DNA of 35,328 nt from Clostridiales bacterium (lineage in GTDB: Bacteria > Bacillota > Clostridia > Peptostreptococcales > Anaerovoracaceae), in contig JABZIP010000012.1 in NCBI GenBank assembly GCA_015258265.1, forward strand, positions 1 through 35,328, in the 5' to 3' direction. Both the position numbers and the translations under genes were made by a program. Under the pieces are notes generated by a model. The model searched no databases. It was given only the letters and a program-made list of their open reading frames with translations, and was not told the origin of the DNA. Shown here piece by piece: positions 1-7,012 of the stretch. The stretch's first letter is position 1; every line of letters begins with the position of its first letter.

Positions 1-715
1 CCTCCGCAATCTCTGCCTGACGCTTTTCTTCCTCCGTCTTTGCCGTATCAATTTTGAGAATTTTCTTTATCTCCTTCAGCTTATCGATTTTTGATATGCT
101 TTTTTCAAGTAATATATTCCTTATCTCATCGTTATTCGACTCTATATCCACCGTCCAGTTGAGTTCGTTTAGAAGCTCAGTATGCAATCTTTTAAATACG
201 AAATTAAAATCACTCGACTCACTTAAACTGCCATCAATTAAAAAATGTCCTCTATTTTTCAAAATATGATGCAATGCCAAATAAACCAATCTTGGATCGT
301 GCGGCTCACTATTTGAAATCAATTCTTTTCGCAAATGATAAATTGTTGGATATTGCTTGTAATAATTTACATCATTGTATTCCTTAGAAATAAAAAGCGG
401 GTATTTTTCTTTTACAGATTTATCCTCCATATGAAGTTTGCTTTCATTTAAACGTATGAAAAAGGTGCTGTCCACTTTTCCGATTTCCTCTGCAAATATC
501 TCTTGTAACAATTTGATTCTCTGGGTTCTTCGTTTCAGCCTTCTTCGGCTATTTCTCTTTAATCTCCTGTCGCTAGCTGTATTCGCCGATTCAAACAGTC
601 GAATTCCCCACATTTCTTTACCCCTGAATTTACATAATTGATAATTCTCGTCGGTAACCGCCCAGCCTACTGAATTAGTTCCAATGTCCAATCCTAAGTA
701 ATACTTCTTTTCCAT
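1..715 (-). CDS. cas9: CRISPR-associated endonuclease Cas9, N-terminal part (runs off left edge)
   Basis: This is the RNA-guided DNA endonuclease of type II CRISPR-Cas systems. I translated 238 uninterrupted codons from an ATG at 715, and the frame stays open to the window edge. Seen: the RuvC-I motif LGLDIGTNSVGWAV with the catalytic Asp at residue 10. An arginine-rich bridge helix follows at about residues 50-80 (DRRLKRNSRRRLKRRTQRIK). REC-lobe segments such as YPTIYHLRKELI and LKNRGHFLI align by eye with Streptococcus pyogenes Cas9. HNH, RuvC-II/III and the PAM-interacting region lie outside the window. The start has a strong ribosome site (GGGAGGAAAGGAA before ATG). The gene is divergent from a tracrRNA gene at 789-884. 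The N-terminus points to the II-A/II-C clade, but adaptation genes (cas1, cas2, csn2) are not visible, so the subtype is inferred. Confidence 0.95.
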   Translation of the reverse strand, partial: MEKKYYLGLDIGTNSVGWAVTDENYQLCKFRGKEMWGIRLFESANTASDRRLKRNSRRRLKRRTQRIKLLQEIFAEEIGKVDSTFFIRLNESKLHMEDKSVKEKYPLFISKEYNDVNYYKQYPTIYHLRKELISNSEPHDPRLVYLALHHILKNRGHFLIDGSLSESSDFNFVFKRLHTELLNELNWTVDIESNNDEIRNILLEKSISKIDKLKEIKKILKIDTAKTEEEKRQAEIAE

Positions 716-753
716 TTCCTTTCCTCCCGCATTTTATATTTTTTATATTTGTA

Positions 754-782
754 TTGACATGAAAGAATTTATATGTTATAGT
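754..782 (+). promoter_or_regulatory. tracrRNA promoter
   Basis: TTGACA (754-759) and TATAGT (777-782) with a 17-base spacer form a near-consensus sigma-70/SigA promoter. It would start transcription at about 789, directly before the anti-repeat. Confidence 0.85.
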
Positions 783-796
783 AAGTATAATTTCAG
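768..796 (-). promoter_or_regulatory. Candidate cas9 promoter overlapping the tracrRNA promoter
   Basis: On the minus strand a -35-like CTGAAA (796-791) and a -10-like TATAAA (773-768) are separated by 17 bases and lie about 50 bases upstream of the cas9 start. The match is moderate (4/6 and 5/6). The elements interleave with the tracrRNA promoter on the other strand. Confidence 0.4.
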
Positions 797-884
797 TTAC
801 TACCATATGAAATTACACTACAAGTTCAAATAACGAATTTTCGTAATCGCCCTTAGGGGCCAACTCGCATAGGCGAGTTTTTTT
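789..884 (+). ncRNA. tracrRNA of the type II CRISPR system
   Basis: This is the trans-activating RNA that pairs with CRISPR repeats, recruits RNase III for crRNA maturation and docks the guide onto Cas9. Seen: a promoter at 754-782, then an anti-repeat at about 796-831. The segment CAAGTTCAAATAA closely parallels CAAGTTAAAATAA at the matching place in the S. pyogenes tracrRNA, including the AAG bulge and the final T that wobble-pairs with the first G of the repeat. Downstream are three hairpins: ACGAA/TTCGT at 833-844 (nexus position), GCCC/GGGC at 849-860, and the terminator stem AACTCGC/GCGAGTT at 862-879 followed by Ts. It is divergent from cas9, as in S. pyogenes. The 5' end is inferred from the promoter. 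The expected CRISPR repeat should contain the reverse complement of 798-820. Confidence 0.88.
862..884 (+). terminator. Rho-independent terminator of tracrRNA
   Basis: A perfect 7-bp stem AACTCGC (862-868) / GCGAGTT (873-879) with a four-base ATAG loop runs into a T tract ending at 884. The reverse direction has no T run, so it does not serve mnmA. Bases 885-959, between this and the mnmA stop, show no recognisable feature. Confidence 0.9.
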
Positions 885-959
885 CTGCCATTTTTTATTG
901 TAGATTGTTACCCCACCGCTACTCGAACATTATATTTTCATTTTAATTGTATGCTCGTC

Positions 960-2039
960 CTACAAAATTGTGCCTCCTCCGAGCACCTCTTCGCCTACAT
1001 AAAAAACCGCAGACTGCCCCGGTGCTAGTGCTCGTTGCGGTTCATCAAACACAATTCTTATATTTCCGTTTTTTTCATTAAAAAGCTGCGCTCCGGCAAG
1101 CTGCGCTGCAGAACGCGGTTTCACCTGAACCTTTAACCCGTCTTGAAACTCATCTCCGGATATTAAATTCACATCCGTTACCGTTGCTTCCGATTTAAAA
1201 AGTTCATTTTCATCACCTAAAATTATCGTCTTATCAACAGGTTCTTTTGACAGTACATACATAGGTTTTCCAAAAGTCATTCCAAGTCCCTTTCTTTGTC
1301 CTACAGTATAGGAAATAAACCCCATGTGTTTTCCAAGTACTTCTCCCGAATTGGACACAAAATCTCCCTTTTCTAACTTTGATTTCATTACATGCACTAA
1401 AAAATCGACATAGCTTCGATTCTTGACAAAACATATGTCTTGACTATCGCTTTTCTCTGCCGATTCAAATCCGGCGGATGCCGCAATGCGCCGTATATCC
1501 TGCTTCGTAAAATTCCCAAGCGGAAAAACAATGCGCGAAAGCTCTTTCTGCCCCAATCTATATAAAAAATAACTTTGATCCTTTTTCTTGTCAGCTGCCC
1601 TCATCAGCTTGTACTTATTCGTATTTCTGTCGTACTCCACCTTTGCATAATGCCCCGTCGCTATCTTTTCTATCCCAATTCGATCCGCTTCTTCAAACAG
1701 CTTTGGGAATTTAACGGTCTTGTTGCATACCGCACAAGGATTGGGAGTTTGCCCTCTTTCGTAAGTTTCAGCAAAATAACGCATAACCGATTCGTCGAAA
1801 TCCTCTCGCCCGTTTACAGTATAATGCGGACAAGCTAATTTTTCCGCAAGATTTTTCGCAGCCTCAAGTTCAACTCCCGAACCGCACACGCTGTCATCCT
1901 CCGAAAGACCTATATCTAAATTGTCAAACATTACTATTGTAGCTCCGCTAACTGCGTAGCCTTCTCTTTTCAAAAGTAGCAGCGCAACAGAACTGTCGAC
2001 GCCGCCACTCATACCAACTAATATTGAATTTTTCAACAC
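960..2039 (-). CDS. mnmA: tRNA-specific 2-thiouridylase MnmA
   Basis: MnmA transfers sulfur to uridine 34 of Lys, Glu and Gln tRNAs, giving the s2U34 part of the wobble modification. Seen: the ATP-binding PP-loop SGGVDSS at residues 11-17, the catalytic cysteine in NPCAVC (Cys102), the second redox cysteine in SQDICFV (Cys203), GHYAKV, and the KDQSYFLY and VGQRKGLGM motifs. The 359-residue length fits the family. The start is GTG at 2039, seven bases inside the end of the preceding lipid-kinase gene, with AAAGG just upstream. A TTG one codon later is a weaker alternative. It is the last gene of the nine-gene minus-strand run. Its stop is followed by the CRISPR locus. Confidence 0.95.
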   Translation of the reverse strand: MLKNSILVGMSGGVDSSVALLLLKREGYAVSGATIVMFDNLDIGLSEDDSVCGSGVELEAAKNLAEKLACPHYTVNGREDFDESVMRYFAETYERGQTPNPCAVCNKTVKFPKLFEEADRIGIEKIATGHYAKVEYDRNTNKYKLMRAADKKKDQSYFLYRLGQKELSRIVFPLGNFTKQDIRRIAASAGFESAEKSDSQDICFVKNRSYVDFLVHVMKSKLEKGDFVSNSGEVLGKHMGFISYTVGQRKGLGMTFGKPMYVLSKEPVDKTIILGDENELFKSEATVTDVNLISGDEFQDGLKVQVKPRSAAQLAGAQLFNEKNGNIRIVFDEPQRALAPGQSAVFYVGEEVLGGGTIL

Positions 2040-2956
2040 GATGCACCTTTCATATCCTCTTTTGGTGTTGTTATTTTCAGCTTTCGAGGTAATATGCTGA
2101 ATTCCAATGGAAATTCTTCACCTTGCTCTCCGTCTACATCAGTAGAAATATGGGATTCCGAAGACAGCTTTAAATGACTTGTAGTAAACGACAATACATT
2201 TTTATTTTCCTGATGATTGCCTTGAATTACATCTATCAGCATAGGCGGAAATTCTAAAATCGGCATTTCCCTAAAAAGAATTACATCCAATTTGCCGTCA
2301 TTAACCGACGACATAGGAGAAATTTTTTTAAATCCTCCGGCAGAGCGTCCGTTCATTACTATCATAAAGTACATATTTTCATCGCCTGTGTACTCCTCGC
2401 TTTCGATATGAACGTTTACAGCTTTCAAGCTGCTAAGCTCCGTAAGTCCCTTTAAGTAATAAGATAGCACTCCTAAAGTATTTTTTAAATCCGGATCCGT
2501 TTTTTGGCTTACATCCACAAGCATTCCCATTGCCGCAACATTTACAAAATATCTGTCGTTGACGATTCCAACATCCGCATATGTATACTTCTCTCCAAGC
2601 GCCACATCTACCATCGCATTTATATCCGTCGGCAAATCAAAATAATACGCAAAATCATTAGCTGTTCCTGACGGAAATATACTAAGCGGAGCGTTAAATC
2701 CCGTTTTCATCATCGCATTCACACAAATATTTAGAGTTCCGTCGCCTCCTGCAGCCAGTATCTGCGAATACTCGTTCGGCTCGCTATGCGCAAGCACCTC
2801 CTCGAGAAATTCTCCACCTTTCGCTCTAATCGGTTGCACTATTTTCCCCGCACGCTGAAATCTATCCACAATAAAATCTAAATTGTTTTTAAAAAGTCCA
2901 TTTCCGGAATAAGGATTGTAGAATAACAAAACCTTATCTTCTTTTTTGCCTTGCAT
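2033..2956 (-). CDS. Diacylglycerol kinase / lipid kinase family protein (YegS/DagK type)
   Basis: This is a soluble lipid kinase of the diacylglycerol-kinase catalytic family (LCB5/YegS/BmrU). Members phosphorylate diacylglycerol for phospholipid recycling or related lipids; the exact substrate is not readable here. Seen: FYNPYSGNG near residue 15, the nucleotide-binding GGDGT at 70-74, FPSGTANDFAYYF in the middle (the conserved GTxNDFA motif), and a C-terminal beta-rich part ending in LPRKLKI. The 307 residues are typical for the family. The ATG has AAAGGAG seven bases upstream. The gene begins 12 bases after folC and overlaps the mnmA start, so translational coupling is likely. Confidence 0.88.
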   Translation of the reverse strand: MQGKKEDKVLLFYNPYSGNGLFKNNLDFIVDRFQRAGKIVQPIRAKGGEFLEEVLAHSEPNEYSQILAAGGDGTLNICVNAMMKTGFNAPLSIFPSGTANDFAYYFDLPTDINAMVDVALGEKYTYADVGIVNDRYFVNVAAMGMLVDVSQKTDPDLKNTLGVLSYYLKGLTELSSLKAVNVHIESEEYTGDENMYFMIVMNGRSAGGFKKISPMSSVNDGKLDVILFREMPILEFPPMLIDVIQGNHQENKNVLSFTTSHLKLSSESHISTDVDGEQGEEFPLEFSILPRKLKITTPKEDMKGASC

Positions 2957-2968
2957 AACTTTCTCCTT

Positions 2969-4291
2969 TCAGCTAAGCCACTTTAAATCGCCACTTGCTA
3001 ATCTTGCAACTACAACCGGTCTTAAATTGCCAATCAAATAAAGCGAACCCGCAACCAAGAGCAAATCGAACTTTACAAGCTCCGAAATCCCCTTTTCAAG
3101 TGCCAAAACACTGTCTTTCACTGCATCTACCTCTATTTGAGTTCCCATACCTAAGAGCACCTCTACCAGCTCTTCGGCTTCGCATTTTCTTGGATTATCC
3201 ACTTCAGTAAAGATAAACTTAGTAACAACCTCACCTAATATTTCTAAAATTTTGTCGTATTCCTTATCCTTTAGAACTCCCACTACTGCCAAGATTTTCT
3301 TGCCACCATAAAGTTCCTTCAATGTATCTGCAAGCGCTCTTGCTCCGGCTTCGTTGTGCGCACCGTCCATAACGATTTTGCTTCCAATGCGTTCAAATCT
3401 TCCCTTGTGCCGCGTTTTGAAAATCCCCTCGTACAGCTTTGTTCTTTCTATCTTTATCTTACCCGCTTTTCTAAGCACCTCTATCGCAGTTAATGCCGTC
3501 ATAATATTATCTACTTGGTGCTTCCCGAGCATTGAGATTTCAACTCCCGAATAGTCAGTGCCATAGATGTTTGTATCTATCGCATATTTGTCTATACTCT
3601 TTTCAACAACCGCATACGGCAATTTTTTTACATTATATAAAACTGCATTCTTTTCATATGCTTTTCTTGCAATAGGGATTTGAGCTTCTCTATCCTCGAC
3701 ATTCATAACCACAGGAACGCCGTCCTTGATAATACCTGCTTTTTCCTTAGCAATCAAATCAAGCGTATCGCCGAGCCTATCCATATGATCAAAAGAAATG
3801 GAGGTGATTATAGATATTTCGGCTTTGTCGATAATATTTGTAGAATCGCCGCTTCCTCCAAGTCCGACCTCAAGCACCACGAATTGTGCTTTCTTCATTG
3901 CAAAATACACAAATGCAATGGCTGTAACCACTTCAAACTCCGTAGGAGAATCGTATCCGCTTGCAACCATTTCGTCTGTTTTTTGAAGAACTATGTCGGT
4001 GCAAGTTTTTAGATCATCATCGTCTATCAATTCTCCGTTAAACTCAATTCGCTCATTGAAAACCTCAAGAAACGGTGATGTGAAAAGTCCAACATCATAT
4101 CCGTTAGCAAGAAGCGCATTGTAAATATATCTACATACGGAACCTTTTCCATTCGTTCCTGCAACATGAATATACTTCAGGTTATCTTGCGGATTCCCAA
4201 GCAGTTGCATCAGCTTTTCCATGCGTTCAAGTCCCAAAACACTTCCGAACTTATCAAAGTCCTTTATTTTATCTATTGCGTTACTTGGCAT
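2969..4291 (-). CDS. folC: Bifunctional folylpolyglutamate synthase / dihydrofolate synthase family
   Basis: FolC adds glutamates to folates, and in many bacteria also joins dihydropteroate to glutamate, using ATP. Seen: the P-loop GTNGKGS at 45-51, TSPFLEVFNERI from 71, the metal and phosphate region VLEVGLGGSGDSTN, SFDHMDRLGDT, and DGAHNEAG in the C-terminal Mur-ligase domain. The 440 residues match the family. The ATG lies inside the end of valS (11-base overlap), preceded by GAAGG, which implies coupled translation. The order valS-folC is common in Firmicutes. Sequence alone does not show whether it also has dihydrofolate synthase activity. Confidence 0.95.
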   Translation of the reverse strand: MPSNAIDKIKDFDKFGSVLGLERMEKLMQLLGNPQDNLKYIHVAGTNGKGSVCRYIYNALLANGYDVGLFTSPFLEVFNERIEFNGELIDDDDLKTCTDIVLQKTDEMVASGYDSPTEFEVVTAIAFVYFAMKKAQFVVLEVGLGGSGDSTNIIDKAEISIITSISFDHMDRLGDTLDLIAKEKAGIIKDGVPVVMNVEDREAQIPIARKAYEKNAVLYNVKKLPYAVVEKSIDKYAIDTNIYGTDYSGVEISMLGKHQVDNIMTALTAIEVLRKAGKIKIERTKLYEGIFKTRHKGRFERIGSKIVMDGAHNEAGARALADTLKELYGGKKILAVVGVLKDKEYDKILEILGEVVTKFIFTEVDNPRKCEAEELVEVLLGMGTQIEVDAVKDSVLALEKGISELVKFDLLLVAGSLYLIGNLRPVVVARLASGDLKWLS

Positions 4292-7010
4292 CTAAAACCT
4301 TCTTTTCTACTTCCTTTAATCTTTCGCTTACTTTAGCAAGCATTTCTTCGTATTTTTGCTGCTTAGCTTTTTCTTCTTCTATGATTTTTGCAGGTGCCTT
4401 TGCAACAAATCCTTCATTCGACAACTTTTTAACTACACGCTCAACTTCGTCCTCAAGTTTTTTCTTTTCTGAAATCAAACGCTTAAGCTCTGCATCGTAA
4501 TCCAGCAAGTCGTCGAGCGGTATGAAAATTTCTCCCTTTGAAATTACGGCAGTCGCCACATCGGTCGGTGCTGTATCGGCATCCTTTATGTATGTAATTT
4601 CCGTAATATTCGCAAGATTTTTGATGTAATTTTCGCACAGCTTAACATCGTCATAATTTTCGGCACTCGTGCGCATTACAGCTCGCAATTTCTTACTTGG
4701 TAGCGCCTTTGCTTCCGTTCTTATGTGTCTTATCGCTCCTATCGCTTCTTTTGCAAACTCGATTTGCGCTTTTTCTTTATCAAAGCTGAGCGCTTCACAA
4801 TAAACAGGATATTTGTCCTTTATCAGGAAATTTTCTGGATTGCCGTCATTTTTCGCAGCAGCACGCTCGCTTTCGGTAACAGGCAAATAACTCCAAATTT
4901 CTTCTGTTATAAACGGCATAAACGGATGCAGCAGCCTGAGCAAGTCCTTGAGCACAAATATCAAAACTCGCCTTGCAATCATCTTGTCATCTTCATCTGC
5001 TGCATACAATCTGCCCTTTACAAGCTCTATGTACCAGTCGCAAAACTCATCCCAAATCAGTGAATTTATTTTTTGAGCAGCAAGCGACAAGTCAAAATTT
5101 GCCATAGCTCCCTCAATATATTTTGCCGTATCGTTAACGGTTGAAATAATCCATTTGTCCTCCGGTTTTAAATTGAGCGTGAAAATATCACAATCCTCTT
5201 TCAACTGAGCAAAGAAATTTTCGTTGTCATCCTGTAAATTCATAATTACAAAACGCGCAGCATTCCAGAGCTTATTTGCAAAGTTTCTGCAAGCCTCAAG
5301 ACGCTCCTCGTTAAATCTCATATCGTTTCCTGCTGTAATGCCGGTTGTAAGCATAAACCTTAACGCGTCCGCCCCTACCTTATCTATCACTTCAAGCGGA
5401 TCTATACCGTTACCAAGCGACTTGCTCATCTTTCTCCCCTGTTCGTCAAGCACCAATCCGTGTATATAAACATTTTCAAACGGTACCTCTCCTGTCGCAT
5501 TCAGTGCCGAAAACACCATGCGCACCACCCAAAAGAAGATTATATCATAACCTGTAACCAGTGTATCCGTTGGATAAAAATACTCGAAATCCTCGGTCTT
5601 TTCAGGCCATCCCAGTGTTGAAAAAGGCCAAAGTGCAGAGGAAAACCACGTATCCAAAACATCCTCGTCTTGACGAATATGGGTGCTTCCGCACTTTCTG
5701 CATTTAACAGGTTCCTCTTTGCAAACCATAAGCTCGCCGCAATCGTCGCAATAATAAGCCGGTATTCTATGTCCCCACCAAAGCTGACGTGAAATACACC
5801 AGTCGCGTATATTTTCCAGCCAGTGCAAATAAATTTTTTCGAATCTCGCAGGAATATGCTTCAGCTTTCCGCTCTTTGCAGCCTCAATCGCCGGTTTTGC
5901 AAGCTCATCCATCTTTACAAACCACTGTTCGGAAAGCATAGGCTCAACTATGGTCTTACATCTGTAACATTCACCGGACGGAATCAGCTTGTCTTCAGTC
6001 TTTACCAAATAGCCGGCTTCCTCCAAATCCTTAACCCACGCTTTTCTGCACTCAAATCTGTCCATTCCCGCATATTTGCCTGCTATTTCAGTCATCTTCG
6101 CATCGTTTCCTATGCAAGCGGTATTTGGCAGATTGTGTCGATTTCCAACTTCAAAATCGTTCATATCGTGCGCAGGTGTTATTTTTACGGCACCGGTCCC
6201 CTTTTCAGGATCGGGATAAATGTCTTCTATAATCGGGATAGCTTTTCCAAGCGTTGGAATTATAACTTTTTTACCAATCATATGTTTGTAACGCTTATCG
6301 CTTGGATGCACCGCAATCGCTTCATCCGCAAACATAGTTTCAGGCCTCGATGTTGCTATTACTATATCGTCATCGCCCTCTACCTCTGCAGGGTACCTGA
6401 AATACCAATACTTTCCATTCTTGTCGCTATGCTCAACCTCCGCATCAGAAAGTGAAGTTGCGCAGTCAGGACACCAGTTTATAAGCCTGTTTCCCCGATA
6501 AATCAGCCCTTTTTCATAAAGTCGTACAAAGATTTCTCTAACCGCTTCATTACAGCCTTCGTCCATTGTGAATCGTTCTCTGTCCCAATCGCAAGAATCT
6601 CCGAGTTTTCGGCACTGCCTTGTAATGCTTCCGCCATATTCTTCCTTCCATGCCCAAGCGCGTTTCAGGAATTCTTCTCTGCCAAGCTCTTCCTTACTTT
6701 TTCCTTCGTCATTTCTAATTTTTTCGCAAACCTTAAGTTCAGTTGCTATACTTGCATGATCCGAACCCGGCAACCACAGCGCACTGTACCCTTGCATTCT
6801 TTTGTATCTAATAAGAACATCCTGTAAAGTTTGATCAAGCGCATGCCCCATATGTAGTTTACCTGTTATATTAGGTGGAGGCATCACTATTGTATAAGGC
6901 TTTTTGTTTTTATCTATCTTCGCGCGGAATGCACCTTTTTCTTCCCATTCCTTATAAATCTTATCTTCAAATTCCTTTGGATTATATGTTTTTGCTAAAT
7001 TTTTCCCCAT
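4281..7010 (-). CDS. valS: Valyl-tRNA synthetase
   Basis: This class Ia aminoacyl-tRNA synthetase charges tRNA-Val and edits mischarged threonine. Seen: the HIGH-type motif HMGH at residues 53-56 within PPPNITGKLHMGH, an inserted editing domain with TSRPETMFADEA near 220-231 and ITPAHDMNDFEVG near 277-289, a cysteine-rich knuckle (CDDCGELMVCKEE) at about 421-440, KMSKS at 527-531, the anticodon-binding domain, and a C-terminal coiled coil at about 840-905. The 909 residues are full length. The ATG lies two bases after the cobA-hemD stop, and its AAGGAGA ribosome site is inside that gene. There is no room for a T-box leader, so any amino-acid control must act at the operon promoter. Confidence 0.97.
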   Translation of the reverse strand: MGKNLAKTYNPKEFEDKIYKEWEEKGAFRAKIDKNKKPYTIVMPPPNITGKLHMGHALDQTLQDVLIRYKRMQGYSALWLPGSDHASIATELKVCEKIRNDEGKSKEELGREEFLKRAWAWKEEYGGSITRQCRKLGDSCDWDRERFTMDEGCNEAVREIFVRLYEKGLIYRGNRLINWCPDCATSLSDAEVEHSDKNGKYWYFRYPAEVEGDDDIVIATSRPETMFADEAIAVHPSDKRYKHMIGKKVIIPTLGKAIPIIEDIYPDPEKGTGAVKITPAHDMNDFEVGNRHNLPNTACIGNDAKMTEIAGKYAGMDRFECRKAWVKDLEEAGYLVKTEDKLIPSGECYRCKTIVEPMLSEQWFVKMDELAKPAIEAAKSGKLKHIPARFEKIYLHWLENIRDWCISRQLWWGHRIPAYYCDDCGELMVCKEEPVKCRKCGSTHIRQDEDVLDTWFSSALWPFSTLGWPEKTEDFEYFYPTDTLVTGYDIIFFWVVRMVFSALNATGEVPFENVYIHGLVLDEQGRKMSKSLGNGIDPLEVIDKVGADALRFMLTTGITAGNDMRFNEERLEACRNFANKLWNAARFVIMNLQDDNENFFAQLKEDCDIFTLNLKPEDKWIISTVNDTAKYIEGAMANFDLSLAAQKINSLIWDEFCDWYIELVKGRLYAADEDDKMIARRVLIFVLKDLLRLLHPFMPFITEEIWSYLPVTESERAAAKNDGNPENFLIKDKYPVYCEALSFDKEKAQIEFAKEAIGAIRHIRTEAKALPSKKLRAVMRTSAENYDDVKLCENYIKNLANITEITYIKDADTAPTDVATAVISKGEIFIPLDDLLDYDAELKRLISEKKKLEDEVERVVKKLSNEGFVAKAPAKIIEEEKAKQQKYEEMLAKVSERLKEVEKKVLDAK

Positions 7011-7012
7011 GC

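Noticed and set aside
54..641. Short plus-strand open frames opposite cas9
   Set aside because: They lie antisense to an uninterrupted 238-codon Cas9 frame with clear motifs and have no ribosome sites; they are shadows.
716..960. A CRISPR repeat-spacer array near cas9
   Set aside because: Only one copy of the repeat-complementary sequence is present and it lies in the tracrRNA; no spaced direct repeats are visible here or elsewhere in the window.
5823..6455. Plus-strand open frame of 210 codons opposite valS
   Set aside because: It is a reverse-frame shadow of a highly conserved gene, with no domain and no ribosome site.
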